In this document: piece after piece, positions 15,810 through 23,914 of the stretch
Layout of the letters: the number at the start of each line of letters is the position of its first letter
Position numbering within the stretch: position 1 is the stretch's first letter
Source: Streptomyces sp. NBC_01689
GTDB lineage: Bacteria > Actinomycetota > Actinomycetes > Streptomycetales > Streptomycetaceae
Direction of reading: 5' to 3'
Length of the DNA stretch: 64,000 nucleotides
NCBI RefSeq assembly: GCF_036250675.1
Contig: NZ_CP109592.1
Span: 1,302,001-1,366,000 of the forward strand
Notes under the pieces: model-generated
Told to the model about the DNA's origin: nothing
Databases searched by the model: none
Seen by the model: the letters and a program-made list of their open reading frames with translations, nothing else
Translations under genes and position numbers: made by a program

Positions 15810-17233
15810 GCCGGGGACTCCTTGACGACGGTCCGCAGAGCGGGCAGCACGGCCGCTTCCCGCAGCGCGGCGGATTCTTCCAGCCCGGCCCCGGCCCCGG
15901 TGGAGCTGAGCAGGTCCAGGGCCAGGGCGGCGGTCCAGGAGAAGTTCCGTGCGCCGCGCGCGTCGCCGGTGACGGGATCGATGTATTCGGCGAATCCCGA
16001 GCGCGCCGCCTCGGTGAGGATGCCTTCGCGCAGGCGGGCGGCGGTGGAGTGCAGGCCGTGGGTGCGCAGGCCGTGGTGGACGAGCCAGGCGGTGTTGAAC
16101 CAGGCCGGTCCGCGCCAGTACCGCTGCGGGTCGAAGGCGTGGCCGGTCAGGTCGTAGCTGGGGACGAGACAGGTGCCGGGGGCGGCGAAGTGCGGTCCGC
16201 GCAGCGCCTGTTCCAGGTGCCGTACGGCGTTCTGCGGGAGGTGCGGCACGATCAGCGGGACCAGGCCGCTGATCGTGCGCTCGTCGACGAGTTCGCCGCT
16301 GGTGAGGTCGCGGGCCTTGAACAGGCCGGCGTTCTCGTCCCAGAGCCGCGTGAGCAGCTGTTCGGTGAGGGTGGCGGCGCGGTGCAGGTGGTGGCCGCCG
16401 TCGCCGCCGAGTTCCGCGGTCAGTTCGGCGAGTGCGTACTCGCTGGCGATGAGGAGGGCGTTGAAGCAGGGGTCCTCGACGGCGAAGGCGAACCGCGTGG
16501 CGCGGTCGTCGTAGCCGGCCGTGCGGTAGTCGGTGGCGAGTCGGACGTAGCGGCCGTAGTCGAGATCGGTGGGACGGTCGGTGGGTTGCCCGTGGTTCAG
16601 GTCCGCGCGCCGGAAGGTGTCCGGGGCGATGGGTTCGACACGGGTCAGCGCGGTGTCCCAGGAGGGACTGTTGTCGGTACCCGCTTCCCAGGGGTGGACG
16701 ACGGCGGCCAGGCCCGCGCCGCCGAGGTCGCGGTGGACGAGGAGGTAGTCGTGCCACGCGGTCAGGTGCGGGTGGACGCGGGCGAGGAAGCCGCGGCGGC
16801 GGGACTCGTCGGGGTCGGCGCGGTGGACGAGCAGCGCGGCCAGGGCGTGCACCGGTGGCTGCACGATGCCGGAGGTCTCGGTGGCGGCCGGTGCCCCGGC
16901 GGTGCGGCCGGCCGTGGAGGAGCGCCAGAATGCGGGGCTCGGGAAGTAGGCGTCGTGCGGCAGTGCGGGGTTGAAGACGATGTGCGGGATGCGGCCGTCC
17001 GCCCACTGCGCCGCGAAGAGCGACTCCAGTTCCTGCTGGGCCCGGCGCACGGAGAGGTGGCGCAGCCCGATGGAGATGAAGGCGGAGTCCCAGCTCCACT
17101 GGTGGGGGTAGAGGGTGCGGGAGGGGACGGTGGAGGTGCCGGTCCAGTTGTCCAGCAGGACCCGCGCCGCACCGCGCCGGAGTGTCAGGTCGGCGGCAGC
17201 GGTGGGCGCGGGCCGGTCCAGAAGGGTCTTCAC
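15806..17233 (-). CDS. MGH1-like glycoside hydrolase (GH63-type (alpha/alpha)6 barrel)
   Basis: 475 residues from a GTG at 17233 that overlaps the previous stop (GTGA). The barrel shows LYPHQWSWDSAFISIGLRHL near residue 40, then RIPHIVFNP, AVVHPWEAGTDNSPSWDTAL in the middle and YWRGPAWFNTAWLVHHGLR near residue 365. RNFSWTAALALDLL is near the end. HPWE.G.DNSP is characteristic of mannosylglycerate-hydrolase-like (MGH1) and GH63 enzymes, where the Asp is the general acid. No signal peptide. Its substrate could be a glucosyl- or mannosyl-glycerate-type compound or another short glycoside; the genes around it do not decide this. Confidence 0.85.
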   Translation of the reverse strand: MKTLLDRPAPTAAADLTLRRGAARVLLDNWTGTSTVPSRTLYPHQWSWDSAFISIGLRHLSVRRAQQELESLFAAQWADGRIPHIVFNPALPHDAYFPSPAFWRSSTAGRTAGAPAATETSGIVQPPVHALAALLVHRADPDESRRRGFLARVHPHLTAWHDYLLVHRDLGGAGLAAVVHPWEAGTDNSPSWDTALTRVEPIAPDTFRRADLNHGQPTDRPTDLDYGRYVRLATDYRTAGYDDRATRFAFAVEDPCFNALLIASEYALAELTAELGGDGGHHLHRAATLTEQLLTRLWDENAGLFKARDLTSGELVDERTISGLVPLIVPHLPQNAVRHLEQALRGPHFAAPGTCLVPSYDLTGHAFDPQRYWRGPAWFNTAWLVHHGLRTHGLHSTAARLREGILTEAARSGFAEYIDPVTGDARGARNFSWTAALALDLLSSTGAGAGLEESAALREAAVLPALRTVVKESPA

Positions 17234-18033
17234 GCGCCGGACCTCTTGAGGAACGCGGGGACCGAGCGGACGGCGGCGACGGGGTCGCCGGTGAGGCGGC
17301 ATTCGGCGGCGAGGTAGCCGTCGTAGCCGATGGTGTGCAGGGCGCCGAGCCAGGCGGCCCAGTCGAGGTGTCCGGCGCCGGGCTGGAAGCGGTTGGAGTC
17401 CGAGACCTGGGCGTGCCCGATGACGTCGGCGTGGGCGACGACGGCGGCGGCGGGGTCGCTCTCCTCGATGTTCATGTGGTAGCTGTCGATGCCGATCCTG
17501 ACCGAGTCGAGGCCGACTTCGCGGATCAGGTCAGCGGCCTGTTCCAGCCGGTTGACCATGTGGTCCTCGTAGCGGTTGAGCGGTTCGAGGAAAAGGGTGA
17601 CGCCCTCCTTGCGGGCGTGCTCGCCGAGTTCGGTGAGCCCCGCCAGGAGCACCTGGCGGTCCTCCTCCTCGGTGCGTGGCGGCTCGAAGGGAGGCAGGCG
17701 GCGCGAGAACATGCCGTAGGACGCGGGCGTCTGCGCGCCGAGCCCGCCCAACTCGCCGATCACGGTGAGCTGGGACTTCATCTGGGCGATGGCGTCGCGG
17801 CGCAGGTCGTCGTCGAAGGCGCCGAAGAAGTGCAGCATCTCGACGCACACGGTCGGCATGACGACGCCGTCCTTCTGCGCCTGCTTCAGCTCGTCAAGGC
17901 GGGAGGCGAAGTGGAAGTCCCCCTTGGCGCGCAGCTCGATCGCGTCGTAGCCGGCGTCCTGTGCGAACTCCCATTTGGCCTGCAGGGTCTCTCCGGGCAG
18001 GAGTTGCTCCTGGGCGGCGGTCTTGAGCATCAT
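17230..18033 (-). CDS. Sugar phosphate isomerase/epimerase family protein (xylose-isomerase-like TIM barrel)
   Basis: 267 residues. The start is the ATG at 18033, placed after GAAAGG. The TIM barrel has the four metal ligands expected of this family: Glu150 (LFLEPLNRYEDHM), Asp183 (GIDSYHMN), His207 (IGHAQVSDSNR) and Glu244 (LAAECRL). GAGHLDWAAWLGAL near residue 219 is the usual substrate-side loop. These enzymes epimerise or isomerise keto- and aldo-sugars, or act on 3-keto-glycosides. It lies second in the leftward operon, 10 bases after the dehydrogenase and overlapping the glycosidase, so it probably handles a product made by one of them. Confidence 0.88.
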   Translation of the reverse strand: MMLKTAAQEQLLPGETLQAKWEFAQDAGYDAIELRAKGDFHFASRLDELKQAQKDGVVMPTVCVEMLHFFGAFDDDLRRDAIAQMKSQLTVIGELGGLGAQTPASYGMFSRRLPPFEPPRTEEEDRQVLLAGLTELGEHARKEGVTLFLEPLNRYEDHMVNRLEQAADLIREVGLDSVRIGIDSYHMNIEESDPAAAVVAHADVIGHAQVSDSNRFQPGAGHLDWAAWLGALHTIGYDGYLAAECRLTGDPVAAVRSVPAFLKRSGA

Positions 18034-18043
18034 CGGGAGCCTT

Positions 18044-19090
18044 TCAGAATTCCAGGACAACCTGGAGCGCGTCGGCGGGGCGCTCGTCCAGCAGTGTGTA
18101 GGCGTCGGCGGCGTCGGCCACGGGGACGACGTGGCTCACGAGGGAGGCGACGTCGACCTGACCCTCGGCGACCAGCCGCAGGAAGGTCTGCTGGAGGCGC
18201 TCGACGGTCCAGCGGTTCGACAGCTGCGGGGGGACGCCGCCGATCTGGGAGACGATGAGCTGCACCCGGTTGTGGTGGAACTCGTCGCCGAGGCGGAGTC
18301 CGATGCCGTCGCCCTGGTAGAAGCCGGAGGCGACAACGCGGCCGCCGACAGCGACCGAGCGGACCGCCTCGTGCAGGGCCGGGTAGGCGCCGCTGATCTC
18401 GATGGCGAGGTCGGCACCGAGACCATGGGTGGCCTCGCGGACACGTTCGGCGACGGAGTCCGTGCGGGCGTTGAGGGTGTGAGAAGCGCCATACTGCCTG
18501 GCGGTCTTCAGGCGGCCGTCGAGTGCGTCGACCGCGGTGACGCGGGCGCCGTTGAGCTGGGCGAGGCGCGTGGTGATCAGGCCGATGACGCCCTGGCCGA
18601 AGACGGTGACGTCCTCGCCGACGTGGATGTCTCCCGCGAGCACGGCGTTGTAGGCGATGGCGCCGACGCGGGCGAAGGCTCCGGCCAGCGGCTCCAGTCC
18701 GGCAGGGAGGGTGTGGCCGATCATCCGCTCGACGGGGACGATGCCCTCGCTGCGGTGGCCCCAGATGCCCCACACCAGGTCGCCGACGGCCGGTACGCCC
18801 GGGGTCGCGGCCAGTTCGGGAGAGACCTCGGAGACTTCTCCGACCTCCGAGTAGCCCCAGCCGGCGACCGGGTACTCCATGCCGGGAGCGCCGTCGCGGA
18901 AAAGGCGCGCCTCGGGGTCCCAGGTGCGGGTGAGGTACGGGTTGGTGCCGCGGTAGGCGGTGAGCTCGGTGCCGGCGGAGATGCCCGAGTAGCGGGTGCG
19001 GACCCTCAGGTGACCCGCGGGCAGTTCGGCCCTGACGTGCTCGGCGACCTCTACTTGGCGGGGGCCGGTGAATTGGACGACGCGTTCCAC
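18044..19090 (-). CDS. MDR-superfamily (zinc-type) dehydrogenase
   Basis: 348 residues. The NAD(P) loop VTVFGQGVIGL (GxGxxG at 165-170) and the following acidic residue in AVDALDG show an MDR Rossmann fold. The substrate domain reads YSGISAGTELTAYRGT at 34-49, where classical zinc alcohol dehydrogenases have the catalytic Cys; no structural-zinc Cys cluster is present. So this belongs to the sorbitol-dehydrogenase-like branch that lacks the usual Cys ligands. It should oxidise or reduce a polyol or sugar hydroxyl. First gene of the leftward operon, transcribed from the shared divergent promoter. Confidence 0.85.
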   Translation of the reverse strand: MERVVQFTGPRQVEVAEHVRAELPAGHLRVRTRYSGISAGTELTAYRGTNPYLTRTWDPEARLFRDGAPGMEYPVAGWGYSEVGEVSEVSPELAATPGVPAVGDLVWGIWGHRSEGIVPVERMIGHTLPAGLEPLAGAFARVGAIAYNAVLAGDIHVGEDVTVFGQGVIGLITTRLAQLNGARVTAVDALDGRLKTARQYGASHTLNARTDSVAERVREATHGLGADLAIEISGAYPALHEAVRSVAVGGRVVASGFYQGDGIGLRLGDEFHHNRVQLIVSQIGGVPPQLSNRWTVERLQQTFLRLVAEGQVDVASLVSHVVPVADAADAYTLLDERPADALQVVLEF

Positions 19091-19131
19091 GGATGACTCC
19101 GGATGGGGGATGTTCGATCGGGTTGTGACGA

Positions 19132-19162
19132 CGATATCCGCAACTTATGTCTTGTCAACAAG
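19132..19162. promoter_or_regulatory. Divergent promoter with a ROK-type palindrome
   Basis: CTTGTCAACAAG at 19151-19162 is an interrupted palindrome (CTTGT/ACAAG). On the minus strand it contains TTGACA (19159-19154), which with TATCGT 16 bases further makes a good promoter for the dehydrogenase operon. A repressor here would block both directions. Short palindromes like this are typical ROK operators; binding by the ROK gene at 22585 is inferred. Confidence 0.6.
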
Positions 19163-19218
19163 CAAAAGTGATGCTGAGATGCGTGACCAGTAGACGTAAG
19201 CCGACACGAGGACACAGC

Positions 19219-20622
19219 ATGCACACCAGGAGCCGGCGGTCGACGATGACCGCGGTGGGCGTCTCGGCCGCTTTGGGGCTCGGGCTGCTCACGGGCTGCG
19301 CGAGCAGTACCGGGCCCGGGAAGCCGGACCGCGAGATCACCGTCTGGTCGCAGGAGAACCTGCCCGACCGCATGGCCGTGACGCAGAAGGTCGTGAACGG
19401 GTTCGAGAAGAAGACGGGGATCAAGGTCCACCTCGTAGGCGTGGACGAAGGCCAGATGCCACAGCTCATCATGTCCGCGGCGGCCTCGGGCACGCTGCCG
19501 GACGTGATAGGCGCGGCCCCGATGGGCCAGGTCTGGCAGATGTACTCCAACGGGATGCTCAACACGAGCATCCCCCGGCAGATCGTCTCCGAGCTGGGCC
19601 CGGGGACGTTCAACGCCAACGCGCTGCGCCTGACCGCGGACGGGAAGACCACGCTAGGGGTGCCCTCCGACGCCTGGCTCCAGCTGCTTCTGTACCGCAA
19701 GGACGAGTTCGACGCGAAGCACCTGCCCGTCCCGGACACCTACGCGAACGCCGTGAACGCCGCCAAGGCGCTCACCGGCCGGGGCAATTACGGCATGGCC
19801 GCCGCGACCGACCCCAACGACGCCTTCACCTCGCAGAGCTTCGAGAGCACGGCACTGGCCAACGACTGCCAGCTCGTGAACGACAAGCACCGGGTCGCCC
19901 TCGACTCACCGCAGTGCGCGCAGACGTTCAGGGCCTACGACGCCCTCGCCCACCTCTACGGCGCACCCGGCACCCAGACCGTCGACTCGACCCGCGCCAC
20001 CTATTTCGCGGGGCAGTCCTCGCAGATCATCTGGTCGACGTTCCTCCTGGACGAGCTGGCCGGACTGCGGTCGGACGCGCTGCCCAGCTGCCCGCAGTGC
20101 CACAAGGACCGCGCCTGGCTGGCGGCCCACACCGGCATCGTCACCGCGATGAAGGGCCCCGACGCGGCACAGCCCGCCCAGTTCGGCGAGGTCACCTCCT
20201 GGGTGACCACCAAGACGGCCGAGACCGCGGCCTCCCGCGAGTTCATCGAGTACATGATGGGTCCCGGCTACAAGGCGTGGATCGGCATGGCCCCCGAAGG
20301 CAAGATCCCCGTCCGGGACGGCACCGCGGCCTCGCCTCAGGAGTACATCGACGCCTGGCGCCACGCCGACATCGGCGTGGACACCCGCAAGCCCTTCGAC
20401 CAGGTGTACCCCGAAAGCCTCCTCGACCAGCTCGTCGCCGGCGTCAGCAACATGCGCCGCTGGGGCATCACCCAGGGCGAGGGCGCCCTCGTCGGCGCCA
20501 CCAACGGTGAACTGCCGGTGCCGAAGGCGATCAGCGCCATGACCAGCGGCCAGATCTCCCCCGCCGACGCGGCAAGCGAAGCCCAGGACGACGTCGCCGC
20601 CCTGAAGAAGTCCCTGCAGTAG
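19219..20622 (+). CDS. Sugar ABC transporter substrate-binding lipoprotein
   Basis: 467 residues from the ATG after GAGGACA. A twin-Arg-containing basic start and LGLGLLTGC form a lipobox (Cys about 31), so it is anchored outside the membrane. The body follows the family-1 solute-binding fold: REITVWSQENLPDRMAVTQK, MSAAASGTLPDVIGAAPMGQ, FAGQSSQIIWSTFLLDEL, KTAETAASREFIEYMMGPGY and GMAPEGKIPVRDG. It captures an oligosaccharide for the two permeases that follow. The three Cys in LPSCPQCHK and the TALANDCQLV/SPQCAQ pair are unusual for the family and may form disulfides. Confidence 0.92.
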   Translation: MHTRSRRSTMTAVGVSAALGLGLLTGCASSTGPGKPDREITVWSQENLPDRMAVTQKVVNGFEKKTGIKVHLVGVDEGQMPQLIMSAAASGTLPDVIGAAPMGQVWQMYSNGMLNTSIPRQIVSELGPGTFNANALRLTADGKTTLGVPSDAWLQLLLYRKDEFDAKHLPVPDTYANAVNAAKALTGRGNYGMAAATDPNDAFTSQSFESTALANDCQLVNDKHRVALDSPQCAQTFRAYDALAHLYGAPGTQTVDSTRATYFAGQSSQIIWSTFLLDELAGLRSDALPSCPQCHKDRAWLAAHTGIVTAMKGPDAAQPAQFGEVTSWVTTKTAETAASREFIEYMMGPGYKAWIGMAPEGKIPVRDGTAASPQEYIDAWRHADIGVDTRKPFDQVYPESLLDQLVAGVSNMRRWGITQGEGALVGATNGELPVPKAISAMTSGQISPADAASEAQDDVAALKKSLQ

Positions 20623-20651
20623 CCGCCCGCCGCACGTACCGAAGGTCCCTC

Positions 20652-21671
20652 ATGACTACAGCTCCAACCCGCGCGCCCGAGCGCCCGCGGACCGGCGACC
20701 GGGACGCTCACCGCTCCCCCGCACGGACCCGCCGCCCGATGACCGCGAGCCGGCGCGCCAACCGCGCGGGCCTCGCCTTCGTCACGCCCACCTTCATCGT
20801 CGTCCTCGTCGTGGTGATCCTGCCCATCCTGTGGACGGTGCTGCTGGCCTTCCAGAAGGCCAGGCTCGTCGACATTCAGGGCATGGGCCTGTTCGGCAAC
20901 TGGTCCTTGCGCAACTTCGACCAGGTCTTCGGCTCCGCCGGATTCTGGTCCAGCCTCGGCACCACCCTCCTCTACACCGCGGGCGGGACCCTGGGCTCCG
21001 TCGCCCTCGGCCTCGTCGCCGCGCTCGCCCTGCGCAGGCCGTTCCGCGGCCGGGGCCTGCTGCGCGCCGCGATGCTGCTCCCCTACGTCGCGCCGGTGGT
21101 CGCCGTCTCGTTCGTCTGGGAGGTCGCGCTCAGCCCGCAGTACGGCATCGTCAACAACTGGGGCCACAAGCTGTTCGGCTGGGACGACCCGATCGCCTTC
21201 CTCTCCACCCGCGCGTACGAAGTCCACCTCCTCGGCATGCACTTCGACATACCGCTCGCCCTGCTGACCGTCATCGCCTTCGAATGCTGGCGGTACTTCC
21301 CCTTCGCGTTCCTGTTCATCCTGGCCCGCCTCCAGGCGGTCCCGGACGGGCTGGAGGAGGCCGCGCTGGTCGACGGCGCCACCCTCACCCAGCGCTTCCG
21401 GCACATCCTGCTGCCGCAGCTCATGCCGGTCATCGCGCTGCTGTGCGTGCTCCGCTTCATCCTGACGTTCAACAAGTTCGACGACGTCTACCTGCTCACC
21501 GGTGGAGGAGCGGGCACGGATGTCGCCGCCGTCCGCGTCTACGACTTCCTCACCGCCCGCTACGACGTGGGAGCAGCCGCGGCCCAGGCCATGGTGCTGG
21601 CCGTCGCGCTCATGATCCTCCTCGGCCTCTACTTCAAGTTCTTCGGCAACAAGGTGCAGGAGGAATCGTGA
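20652..21671 (+). CDS. Sugar ABC transporter permease (MalF/LacF type)
   Basis: 339 residues with a charged N-terminal tail of about 40 residues and six membrane helices, the first being GLAFVTPTFIVVLVVVILPI. The EAA loop near residue 235 (LEEAALVDGATLTQRFRHI followed by LLPQLMP) is the ATPase contact site. It pairs with the next gene, which overlaps its stop by four bases. No ATPase gene is present in the locus. Streptomycetes commonly share the MsiK ATPase between sugar importers, so that is the likely energiser. Confidence 0.92.
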   Translation: MTTAPTRAPERPRTGDRDAHRSPARTRRPMTASRRANRAGLAFVTPTFIVVLVVVILPILWTVLLAFQKARLVDIQGMGLFGNWSLRNFDQVFGSAGFWSSLGTTLLYTAGGTLGSVALGLVAALALRRPFRGRGLLRAAMLLPYVAPVVAVSFVWEVALSPQYGIVNNWGHKLFGWDDPIAFLSTRAYEVHLLGMHFDIPLALLTVIAFECWRYFPFAFLFILARLQAVPDGLEEAALVDGATLTQRFRHILLPQLMPVIALLCVLRFILTFNKFDDVYLLTGGGAGTDVAAVRVYDFLTARYDVGAAAAQAMVLAVALMILLGLYFKFFGNKVQEES

Positions 21672-22567
21672 CCACCAAGCCCGCGGCCGCAAGGCCCGCC
21701 CTGACCCGGGCCCGCTTCGAGGACAAGTTCTTCGGGGTCCTGCGCTGGGTCGTCATCGCGTTCCTCGCGGTGATCACCATCCTGCCCTTCTACTACATGG
21801 TGCTGCTGTCCCTGAAGCCCATCGACTCGCTGCTCCTCGACCCGGGCTCGCTGTGGGTCTCGACGAAGGACTTCACACTCACCACCTACCGGGACGTGCT
21901 GCGCCCCACCTCCGACGGCGGCCAGGGCTTCCTGAAGTTCCTGATCAACTCCGCGCTCGTGTCGTTCGGCACGGTCGTGCTGACACTGCTGGCCGCGGTG
22001 CCCGGCGCCTACGCCGTCAGCCGGCTGAAGTTCTTCGGCCACCGCCAGATCAGCGCGCTCTTCCTCGCCGTCTACCTCTTCCCCTCGACCCTGCTCGCCG
22101 TCCCGCTCTTCGTGATCTTCGCCAAGATCGGCCTGTCCTCCAGCCTCATAGGCCTGGCCGTCGTCTACATCGCGCAGACCGTACCGGTGTCGATCTACAT
22201 GCTGCGCAACTACCTGGTGACCATCCCCGCCTCCATCGAGGAGGCGGCCGCCATCGACGGAGCCAGCAGACTCCAGACCGTCCGCAAGGTCATCCTGCCG
22301 CTCGCCCTGCCGTCCCTGATGGCGACCGGACTGTACGTCTTCATGATCGCCTGGAACGAGTTCCTGTTCGCTCTGCTGTTCCTGGCAGCCAACCCCGACC
22401 GGTGGACCGTGTCCCTCGGACTGTCCCAGCTGTCCAACGGCGTCGAGGTACCCAAGACCATTCTCATGGCCGGATCGGTGGTCCTCACCATCCCCGTGGT
22501 AGTCCTGTTCTTCGCCGCCGAACGCATGCTCACCGAGGGCCTGACCAGCGGCGCGGACAAAAGCTGA
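21668..22567 (+). CDS. Sugar ABC transporter permease (MalG/LacG type)
   Basis: 299 residues. The GTG at 21668 overlaps the previous stop (GTGA). Six membrane helices with WVVIAFLAVITILPFYYMVL first, and the EAA motif SIEEAAAIDGASRLQTVRKV followed by ILPLALP near residue 205. The C-terminal TEGLTSGADKS is the usual MalG-like ending. Together with the preceding permease it forms the channel of the importer. Confidence 0.93.
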   Translation: MTTKPAAARPALTRARFEDKFFGVLRWVVIAFLAVITILPFYYMVLLSLKPIDSLLLDPGSLWVSTKDFTLTTYRDVLRPTSDGGQGFLKFLINSALVSFGTVVLTLLAAVPGAYAVSRLKFFGHRQISALFLAVYLFPSTLLAVPLFVIFAKIGLSSSLIGLAVVYIAQTVPVSIYMLRNYLVTIPASIEEAAAIDGASRLQTVRKVILPLALPSLMATGLYVFMIAWNEFLFALLFLAANPDRWTVSLGLSQLSNGVEVPKTILMAGSVVLTIPVVVLFFAAERMLTEGLTSGADKS

Positions 22568-22584
22568 GTTCAGGGGGAGACACC

Positions 22585-23790
22585 ATGATCACGCCGAGCC
22601 AGGTCAGCGCGGGCGGACTGCTCCAGATCATCCGCAGCGGCCGGGCCAACACCCGTGCGGACCTGCAACGGGTCACCGGGCTGTCCCGCTCGACCATCGG
22701 AGCGCGGCTCGACCTGCTGGGCGGCGTCGGCTGGCTGCGGCATGTCTCCGGAACCTCCACCGGAGGCAGGCCTTCCAGCCGGATCGAGTTCGACCCGGGG
22801 CACGCCTCGGTCATCGCCGTCGACCTCGACACCCGGCACGCCCGCGTCGCCGTGCTCGACCTGGCCGGCACCGTCCTGGCCGAGACCACCGCACCACTGG
22901 ACATCACCGACGGCCCCGAGCCGGTCCTGGACCGGCTCGCCACCTGGCTCCCCGATCTGATCACCCGGGCCGGAACCACCCCGGCCCGGGTGGCCGGCAT
23001 CGGCCTGTCCGTGCCGGGGCCGGTCGACTGGGAGTCGGGCCGCGTGATCGAACCCCCCATCATGCCGGGCTGGGACCGCTACCCCGTACGGGAACGGCTC
23101 CAGCACGCCTACGCCGAACACGTGCACGCCGAACGCGCCGACGGCGGGCCTGTGCCCGTCTTCGTCGACAACGACGCCAACCTGATGGCACTCTCCGAGC
23201 AGCAGGCCGGCCACCGCGACTGCTCGGCCTTCGTCCTGGTCAAGGTGTCCACCGGCATCGGCGCAGGCGTCGTCATCGGCGGCGAGGTGTTCCGCGGCGT
23301 CGACGGCGGTGCCGGCGACATCGGGCACATCCGGCTGCACGACCGCCCGGACGCCCTGTGCATGTGCGGCGGCTACGGCTGCCTCGCCGCCGTGGCCAGC
23401 GGCCGGGCCATCGCCCATGAACTGTCCGTGCTCGGCCTGGACACCACCTCCGGCCAGGACGTCAGGCAACTCCTCGGCGAGGGCCACCCCGACGCCATCC
23501 GCCTCACCAGGGAGGCCGGACGCCGGGTCGGCGAGGTACTCGTCACCGTCGTCACGCTGCTCAACCCCGGCGTACTCATGCTCGCCGGCGACCTGTCCAG
23601 CGTCCCCTTCATGACCGGGGTGCGCGAACTGCTCTACCAGCGCGCCATGCCCCGCGCCACAGCCAACCTCCAGGTCCTCACCTCCCACCTCGGCGACCAC
23701 GCCGGCCTGCTCGGGGCCGGAGCGATGGTCGTCGAATGCCTCTACTCCCCGGCGAGCGCGGACGCCCGGCTGGCCCACCTGACACGGTGA
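22585..23790 (+). CDS. ROK-family transcriptional regulator
   Basis: 401 residues from the ATG after GGGGGAGA. The N-terminal winged helix (about 5-65: LLQIIRSGRANTRADLQRVT, GLSRSTIGARLDLLGGVGWL) is followed by a sugar-kinase fold with IAVDLDTRHARVAVLDLAG, GIGLSVPGPVD and FVDNDANLMALSE. KVSTGIGAGVVIGGEVFRG follows. The zinc site DIGHIRLHD with CMCGGYGCLAAVASG (one His, three Cys) is intact. The canonical Glu after GCL is Ala (GCLAA instead of GCLEA). Known ROK repressors such as XylR and NagC respond to a sugar. It sits in the importer operon and probably controls both directions through the palindrome at 19151. Confidence 0.92.
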   Translation: MITPSQVSAGGLLQIIRSGRANTRADLQRVTGLSRSTIGARLDLLGGVGWLRHVSGTSTGGRPSSRIEFDPGHASVIAVDLDTRHARVAVLDLAGTVLAETTAPLDITDGPEPVLDRLATWLPDLITRAGTTPARVAGIGLSVPGPVDWESGRVIEPPIMPGWDRYPVRERLQHAYAEHVHAERADGGPVPVFVDNDANLMALSEQQAGHRDCSAFVLVKVSTGIGAGVVIGGEVFRGVDGGAGDIGHIRLHDRPDALCMCGGYGCLAAVASGRAIAHELSVLGLDTTSGQDVRQLLGEGHPDAIRLTREAGRRVGEVLVTVVTLLNPGVLMLAGDLSSVPFMTGVRELLYQRAMPRATANLQVLTSHLGDHAGLLGAGAMVVECLYSPASADARLAHLTR

Positions 23791-23914
23791 CGTCCCCGCC
23801 GAGACCGAACCGCCACCCCGGCGGGTCCTCCCCGACCGGACCTGCCGACCGGCCCTCGCCGACCGGTCCTCGCCGGCGCCCGCCGAACTCCGCACAGACA
23901 GGAAGCCGCCCATC

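Noticed and set aside
13965..16157. A 730-codon open frame on the plus strand opposite the debranching-type glycosidase
   Set aside because: It is the antisense of a gene with complete family motifs. Its translation is Gly/Val/Ala/Glu-rich with no domains, as expected from high third-position GC.
13890..17099. A 1069-codon minus-strand frame that seems to fuse a glycosidase to something upstream
   Set aside because: The first 430 codons are the out-of-phase shadow of the MGH1-like gene. The real start is the ATG at 15809 overlapping that gene's stop.
16049..17317. A 422-codon plus frame opposite the MGH1-like glycosidase
   Set aside because: No motifs, compositional bias only; the opposite strand has an intact enzyme.
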